From Oceanicella actignis (GTDB lineage: Bacteria > Pseudomonadota > Alphaproteobacteria > Rhodobacterales > Rhodobacteraceae): a stretch of DNA of 64,000 bases. Location: NCBI RefSeq assembly GCF_008124525.1, contig NZ_VNHJ01000001.1, forward strand, positions 310,001 to 374,000, written 5' to 3'. Position 1 is the first letter of the stretch. The number at the start of each line of letters is the position of its first letter. The notes below the pieces were generated by a model, which was given only the letters and a program-made list of their open reading frames with translations, was not told the DNA's origin and made no database searches. The translations under genes and the position numbers were made by a program. Shown piece by piece: positions 57,768 through 64,000 of this stretch.

Positions 57768-60038
57768 ATGAGCAGACCCTTTCCGACCAAGCAAGAGATC
57801 CTCGATTGGATCCGCGACAATCCCGGCGCGGCCGGCAAGCGCGACATCGCCCGCGCCTTCGGCCTCAAGGGCCCGGCGCGGGTCGAGCTCAAGCGCCTGC
57901 TCAAGGAGATGGCCGCCGAGGGCCTGCTGGAGAAGCGCCCGCGCCGGGCGCTCGCGCCCAAGGGGCACATGCCCTCGGTCGCCGTGCTGATCGCGCTCGA
58001 GCCCGACGCCTCGGGCGACCTGTTTCTCGAGCCGCAGGGCTGGGAATCGGACGACCCGCCCCCGCGCATCCTGTTCGTGCCGCGCAAGGGCGATCCCGCG
58101 CCCGGGCCGGGCGACCGGCTGCTGTGCCGCCTGACGCGCGTGCATGATCTGGACCACGCCTACGAGGCGCGGCTGATCCGGCGCATCGGCGCGGGGGCGC
58201 GGCGCATGCTGGGCGTGTTCCGCGCCGGTCCCGACCATGCCCGCGTCGAGCCCATCGCCAAGGGCGACGCGCATGTCTGGATGGTTCCGCCCGGCGCCGA
58301 GAACGGCGCGCGCGACGGCGAACTGGTGCGCGCCGAGGCGCTGGACGGCCCGCGCGCGCACCATCTGGGCCTGCCGCGCGCGCGGGTGATCGAGCGTCTG
58401 GGCGACCCGTTCGCGGCGCGCTCGGTCTCGCTGATCGCGATCCACGAGCATGGCATTCCGCTGGATTTCCCGCAGGAGGCCGAGGACGAGGCCCGCGCCG
58501 CCCGCCCCGTCGGCCCCGAGGGGCGCGAGGATCTGCGCCACCTGCCGCTTCTGACCATCGACCCGGCCGACGCGCGCGACCATGACGACGCCGTCTGCGC
58601 CATGCCCGACGACGACCCGGCCAACCCGGGCGGGCATGTGGTGTGGGTGGCCATCGCCGACGTCGCGCATTACGTGCGCCCGGGCTCGGCCCTTGACCGC
58701 GAGGCGCGGCGGCGCGGCAACTCGACCTATTTCCCCGACCGCGTGGCGCCGATGCTGCCCGAGGCGCTGTCGGCGGATCTGTGCTCGCTGCACGAGGGGG
58801 CGGACCGGCCCTGCATCGCGGTGCGCATGACGCTCGATGCGTCGGGCGAGCGGCGCGGCCACCGCTTCGTGCGCGCGATCATGCGCTCGGCCGCCTCGCT
58901 CAGCTACGAGCAGGCGCAGGCGCTCGAAGACGGGCGGGCCGATCCCGCCCTGGCGCCGCTCGAAGGGCCGGTGCGGGCGCTGTTCGCCGCCTGGCGCGCC
59001 GCCGACAAGGCCCGCGCGCGCCGCGCGCCGCTGGCGCTGGACCTGCCCGAACGCAAGGTCGTCCTCAGCCCCGAGGGCGAGGTCGAGCAGATCACCTTCC
59101 GCGAGCGTTTCGACGCCCACCGGGTGATCGAGGAGTTCATGATCCTGGCCAATGTCTGCGCCGCCGAGACGCTGGAGCGCAAGCGCCGCCCGCTGATCTA
59201 CCGCGTGCACGAAGAGCCGGGCCCCGACAAGATGGACGCGCTGCGCGAGCAGGCCGAGGCCTGCGGCCTGGTCTTTCCCAAGGGGCAGGTCCTGCGCACG
59301 CGCGACTTCAACCGCTTGCTCGAGCAGGCGGCGGGCGGCGAGTGCGCCGAGCTGATCAACCTGGCGGTGCTGCGCGCGCAGACGCAGGCCTATTACGCGC
59401 CCGAGAATCTGGGCCATTTCGGTCTGAACCTGCCGCGCTATGCGCATTTCACCTCGCCCATCCGGCGCTATGCCGACCTGACGGTGCATCGGGCGCTGAT
59501 CTCGGCCCATGGCTGGGGGCCCGATCCGCGGCGCGACGGCGCCACGCTGGAAGAGCAGGAGTCGCTGAAGGAGACGGCCGAGCACATCTCGTTCACCGAG
59601 CGGCGCTCGATGACGGCCGAGCGCGACACCATCGACCGCTACCTGGCCGCCTTCCTGAAGGATCGCGTGGGCGAGGTGTTCGAGGGGCGCATATCGGGCG
59701 TGGCGCGCTTCGGGCTGTTCGTGAAGCTGGACGAGACGGGGGCCGACGCGCTCGTGCCGATCTCGTCGCTGGGGCGCGAGTATTTCGTCCACGATCCCGA
59801 GGCGCAGACCCTGACGGGCGAGCGCACCGGCCGCGTCATCGGCCTTGGCCAGCGCGTGACCGTGCGCCTGCGCGAGGCGATGCCCGTGACGGGCGGCATC
59901 GTGTGCGAGCTGCTCTCGGTCGAGGGCGGCGCGCTGGCGGGCGGCGGGCGGCGCGGCAAGGCGCGGGGCAAGGCGCCGCGGCGCAAGCTGGTCAAGGAGC
60001 GCGTGCGGCGCGCCAAGGTTCCCCGCCGCCGGCCCTGA
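57768..60038 (+). CDS. rnr: ribonuclease R
   Basis: A 756-residue 3'-5' exoribonuclease. The N-terminal winged helix (KQEILDWIRDNPGAAGKRDI) is followed by cold-shock domains and the RNB catalytic domain: LLTIDPADARDHDDAVCAMP with the Mg-binding Asp residues, VWVAIADVAHYVRPGSALDR, SFPDRV-like NSTYFPDRVAPMLPEALSAD, and the C-terminal RYAHFTSPIRRYADLTVHRA. An S1 domain (FEGRISGVARFGLFVKLDET) and a basic Lys/Arg tail end the protein. It degrades structured RNA and helps in rRNA and tmRNA quality control. Confidence 0.96.
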   Translation: MSRPFPTKQEILDWIRDNPGAAGKRDIARAFGLKGPARVELKRLLKEMAAEGLLEKRPRRALAPKGHMPSVAVLIALEPDASGDLFLEPQGWESDDPPPRILFVPRKGDPAPGPGDRLLCRLTRVHDLDHAYEARLIRRIGAGARRMLGVFRAGPDHARVEPIAKGDAHVWMVPPGAENGARDGELVRAEALDGPRAHHLGLPRARVIERLGDPFAARSVSLIAIHEHGIPLDFPQEAEDEARAARPVGPEGREDLRHLPLLTIDPADARDHDDAVCAMPDDDPANPGGHVVWVAIADVAHYVRPGSALDREARRRGNSTYFPDRVAPMLPEALSADLCSLHEGADRPCIAVRMTLDASGERRGHRFVRAIMRSAASLSYEQAQALEDGRADPALAPLEGPVRALFAAWRAADKARARRAPLALDLPERKVVLSPEGEVEQITFRERFDAHRVIEEFMILANVCAAETLERKRRPLIYRVHEEPGPDKMDALREQAEACGLVFPKGQVLRTRDFNRLLEQAAGGECAELINLAVLRAQTQAYYAPENLGHFGLNLPRYAHFTSPIRRYADLTVHRALISAHGWGPDPRRDGATLEEQESLKETAEHISFTERRSMTAERDTIDRYLAAFLKDRVGEVFEGRISGVARFGLFVKLDETGADALVPISSLGREYFVHDPEAQTLTGERTGRVIGLGQRVTVRLREAMPVTGGIVCELLSVEGGALAGGGRRGKARGKAPRRKLVKERVRRAKVPRRRP

Positions 60039-60220
60039 GGCGCGCGGGCGGGGCGGCGCCGACTTGCGATGTTCCAGCCGCGATGGCCGGCTGCGGGCGC
60101 GGGCGGCGGCGCCTTCGGCCGTCCGGCTGCGCGCGGCGCCGGGCCTTGGGCGCGTGCGCGCATGGGGCCCCGGGCGCCCGCCCGGCCCCTGGCCGCGGGG
60201 CGGCGCGCCGGCCCGCGGCT

Positions 60221-60586
60221 TCAGCGCCCGTCGAGCGCGCGCATCAGCTTGCGGTCGAACACGCGCATCACCTGCCGCAGGTCGTGCCCGCGCCGCAGGA
60301 TGCGCCCATCCATGCCGATCACCGCGTAGGCGCCTTGCCGGGCCGCAAGGCGCGGGCGTTTCTCGATCCGATAGATCGGGTGTTCGGCCGCGCGGCGAAA
60401 GATCGAGAACACCGCCGCCTCGCGCAGATGCGAGATGGCGTAGTCCCGCCACTCGCCCGCCGCGACCATGCGCCCGTAAACGGCCAGGATCGTCGCCAGC
60501 TCGACGCGCTGGAAGGCCACCGGCTCGGCGCGCGCGGGCCCGCCGCCGCCCGGCCCCGACATGATGTGAAGCTCGCCGCCGCTCAT
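60221..60586 (-). CDS. DUF2794 domain protein
   Basis: A 121-residue protein. After a Gly-rich start it reads VAFQRVELATILAVYGRMVA, AGEWRDYAISHLREAAVFSI, then FRRAAEHPIYRIEKRPRL and AVIGMDGRILRRGHDLRQVM. This is the complete DUF2794 pattern, widespread in alphaproteobacteria and of unknown function. ATG 60586 is used; ATG 60562 is possible. The gene converges with rnr; the 182-base gap between them holds no further gene. Confidence 0.85.
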   Translation of the reverse strand: MSGGELHIMSGPGGGGPARAEPVAFQRVELATILAVYGRMVAAGEWRDYAISHLREAAVFSIFRRAAEHPIYRIEKRPRLAARQGAYAVIGMDGRILRRGHDLRQVMRVFDRKLMRALDGR

Positions 60587-60763
60587 GCCTTCAGCATGGG
60601 CGCGGCGGGCCGTCGGGGCAAGGCCGCGGCGGCGCCGGCACGCGGAAATCGCGCGCGCCGCCGCGCCGCCGGCGCGCTTGCGCCTTGCCATTCGCGCCGG
60701 GCGGGGACATCGTCCGACGGTCTGCGGCGCGCCGGCGCCGCCGCGCCGCGCAGGGAGGACAGG

Positions 60764-62362
<1,599 letters not shown>

Positions 62363-62398
62363 GCGCGGCGCCGGCGCGCGCGAGCGCCGGCGGCCCGT

Positions 62399-62743
62399 TC
62401 AGTGGCGGCTGATGCCCGCCACTTCGTACTGGTCGTCGTGCAGCTCGCCGAAATGCTCGATGACCTCGGGGTGGTCGACGGGCTCGCCGCTGTCGTCGGC
62501 CACCAGGTTCTGCTCCGAGACGTAGGCGTGGTAGTAGCTGGTCTCGTTCTCGGCCAGCAGGTGGTAGAAGGGCTGGTCCTTGCGGGGGCGGTGATCCTCG
62601 GGGATCGAGTTCCACCACTCGTCGGTGTTCGAGAACACCGGATCCACGTCGAAGATGACCCCCCGGAAGGGGTGCAGCCGGTGGCGGACCACCTGACCGA
62701 TGCGGAACTTCGCTTCCGCGCGGATCTTCTTCGTCTGAGCCAA
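62399..62743 (-). CDS. hspQ: heat shock protein HspQ
   Basis: A 114-residue protein of the HspQ/YccV family: AKFRIGQVVRHRLHPFRGVI, FDVDPVFSNTDEWWNSIPED, RKDQPFYHLLAENETSYYHA and YVSEQNLVADDSGEPVDHPE. HspQ is a small DNA- and Lon-interacting specificity factor. Length and motifs are normal. The gene is convergent with ggt and divergent from the AEC transporter. An AAAAGGAATT element lies before the ATG at 62743. Confidence 0.95.
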   Translation of the reverse strand: MAQTKKIRAEAKFRIGQVVRHRLHPFRGVIFDVDPVFSNTDEWWNSIPEDHRPRKDQPFYHLLAENETSYYHAYVSEQNLVADDSGEPVDHPEVIEHFGELHDDQYEVAGISRH

Positions 62744-62880
62744 TTCGCAATTCCTTTTCGGTCGTCTTCGCGCAGATATAGGCCGCGCGGGGAGTCGAGT
62801 CCATGGGCGGGCCCCGCGTCGTGCCCGGCCTCGGGGCCGGGCGGCCGCGGGGCGCGTTGCGCGGGGTCGGCGTTCATGTC

Positions 62881-62895
62881 ATAAGGCCGCCTTAT
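62881..62895. promoter_or_regulatory. ATAAGG palindrome upstream of the AEC transporter
   Basis: ATAAGG-CCG-CCTTAT is a perfect 6-3-6 inverted repeat 31 bases before the transporter start, AT-rich in a GC-rich context. It may be an operator; no regulator gene is seen nearby. Confidence 0.35.
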
Positions 62896-62925
62896 CGCCG
62901 TCGGGGGCGAGAGGAGGCGCCGTTC

Positions 62926-63822
62926 ATGTCCGTCATCGTCGAGGTTCTGCGCGTGGTCGCGCCGGTGTTCGTCCTGGGCTTCGCGGGCTGGGCCTGGGTG
63001 CGCGCGGGCGAGGATTTTCCCCTGCGCTTCGTCACCCGGCTGTGCTTCACGGTGGCGGTTCCCTGCCTGATCTTCGTGGCGCTGGCGCGCGCCGAGCTCG
63101 ACCGCGGGGCGCTGGCCTCGCTGGCGCTGGCGACGCTGGGCGGCTATGCGGCGGCCGGGTTGGCGTTGGCGGCGCTGCTGCGCGCGGCGGGCCTGTCGCA
63201 GCGCGCCTTCCTGGCGCCGCTGACCTTCGGCAACACGGGCAATGTGGGCCTGCCGGTGGCGCTGTTCGCCTGGGGCGAGCAGGGGCTGGCGCTGGCCGTG
63301 GTCGTGTTCGCTGTCATGGCCTGCCTGAGCTTCACGGTCGGGGTGTGGCTGGTGTCGGGCGGCGGCTCGCCGCGCGAGGCGCTGCGCCAGCCGATCTTCT
63401 ACGCCGCCGCGGGCGGGCTGGCCGCCGCCGGCTTCGGCGTCGCGCCGCCGGGCTGGGTGATGGACAGCCTGGCGCTGGCGGGGCAGATGGCGATTCCGCT
63501 CATGCTGTTCACGCTGGGCGTGGCCATGGCGCGGCTGACGCCCGCGGGGGCGGGGCGCGCGGCGCTGCTGTCGGGGGCGCGGCTGGTCGTCTGCGCGGCG
63601 GCGGCGCTGGGCGCGGCGCGGCTGGCGGGCCTGCCCGAGCTGGCCAGCCAGGTGCTGCTGATGCAGCTGACCATGCCGGTGGCGGTGACCTCGTATCTGA
63701 TGGCCGAGCGCTACGACGCCCGCCCGGTCGAGGTGGCGGGGCTGGTCGTGGTCTCGACGGCCATCGCGGTGCTGGCGATCCCGGCGATGCTGGCGGTTCT
63801 GCTGGGCGCGGGCGCGCCCTGA
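62926..63822 (+). CDS. AEC family auxin-efflux-like transporter
   Basis: A 298-residue integral membrane protein with about ten hydrophobic segments. The start MSVIVEVLRVVAPVFVLGFA is typical; VTRLCFTVAVPCLIFVALAR and AFLAPLTFGNTGNVGLPVAL, with the unwound TGNVGLP crossover motif, define the AEC family. PLMLFTLGVAMARLTP and LMQLTMPVAVTSYLMAERYD belong to the second half repeat. The substrates are probably organic acids such as malate or malonate, but cannot be read from the sequence. GAGGAGG stands before ATG 62926. Confidence 0.9.
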   Translation: MSVIVEVLRVVAPVFVLGFAGWAWVRAGEDFPLRFVTRLCFTVAVPCLIFVALARAELDRGALASLALATLGGYAAAGLALAALLRAAGLSQRAFLAPLTFGNTGNVGLPVALFAWGEQGLALAVVVFAVMACLSFTVGVWLVSGGGSPREALRQPIFYAAAGGLAAAGFGVAPPGWVMDSLALAGQMAIPLMLFTLGVAMARLTPAGAGRAALLSGARLVVCAAAALGAARLAGLPELASQVLLMQLTMPVAVTSYLMAERYDARPVEVAGLVVVSTAIAVLAIPAMLAVLLGAGAP

Positions 63823-63928
63823 CCGCGCGGCGGGCGGCCCCGGGCTTGGCCGCCGGGGCGATGCGCGCTATCGTGTCGCCAGAGCGGAACGAGCCCGCCG
63901 TCAGAGCCGGGCCGATGGATCGAGGCGC

Positions 63929-64000
63929 ATGCGGATCATCGTCAGGGCAATGCGCGTCGCGGCGCTTTGCGGAGCCCTTGCAGGCTGCGCGGCCGATGAT
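63929..64000 (+). CDS. 5' end of a probable lipoprotein gene (cut by window)
   Basis: ATG 63929 follows CGAGG. The 24 visible codons (MRIIVRAMRVAALCGALAGC, then AADD) form a basic n-region, a hydrophobic core and a lipobox ALAGC with the acylated Cys at residue 20. Nothing more can be said, because the gene leaves the window. Confidence 0.6.
   Translation, partial: MRIIVRAMRVAALCGALAGCAADD

Overview
The window is very GC-rich DNA with Alphaproteobacteria gene content: a PopZ-like protein beside tolC, DUF2794, DUF2783, HspQ, a Lrp-controlled ornithine/lysine decarboxylase and an inactive dihydroorotase behind pyrB. A Rhodobacterales-type host is the most likely fit. That is a judgement from gene content and order, not from a tree.

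Positions 1 to about 27.1 kb are a temperate siphovirus-like prophage whose left end lies outside the window. Its control region is lambda-like. A Cro-like repressor (minus) and a CI-like S24 repressor (plus) face away from each other, and a shared operator sequence recurs at a second early promoter at 21.83 kb. The minus-strand lytic arm runs 17.5 kb to 1: regulators, an intrinsic terminator, a RuvC-like resolvase, a replication initiator with iterons inside its own gene, SSB, a GapR homologue, terminase, a Mor-type late activator, a Mu-type portal, a MuF protein fused to an ADP-ribosyltransferase-like domain, prohead protease, decoration protein, capsid, connector and tail genes, a tail chaperone pair with a probable -1 frameshift, and a tape measure protein. 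The plus-strand early arm (21.9 to 27.1 kb) carries a RecE-like nuclease, a Sak4-type ATPase, a ParB-like protein, small proteins and a tyrosine integrase. Accessory genes sit in the immunity region. The most notable is a two-gene unit directly behind CI, a soluble protein plus a four-helix membrane protein, laid out like lambda cI-rexA-rexB. A DUF4145 gene lies antisense to the lytic arm.

Between the integrase and a tRNA-Cys(GCA) gene lies a complete EcoRII-like restriction-modification set (Vsr, nuclease, HTH-fused cytosine methyltransferase). The tRNA is a plausible attachment site.

From 30.9 kb on the DNA is chromosomal. It holds pcm, tolC, a PopZ-like gene, a decarboxylase with its Lrp regulator, valS and a MarR regulator. 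A three-gene, less GC-rich cassette follows (DUF4258-like, uracil-DNA-glycosylase-fold, HTH protein) and separates the MarR gene from the homogentisate operon (hmgA, MBL hydrolase, fahA, second MBL protein, flavin hydroxylase, DUF2783). A perfect palindrome lies between -35 and -10 of the hmgA promoter. After a strong terminator come pyrB, an inactive pyrC homologue, plsY, dprA, topA, a degenerate hydrolase, rnr, DUF2794, a gamma-glutamyltransferase, hspQ, an AEC transporter and the start of a lipoprotein gene.
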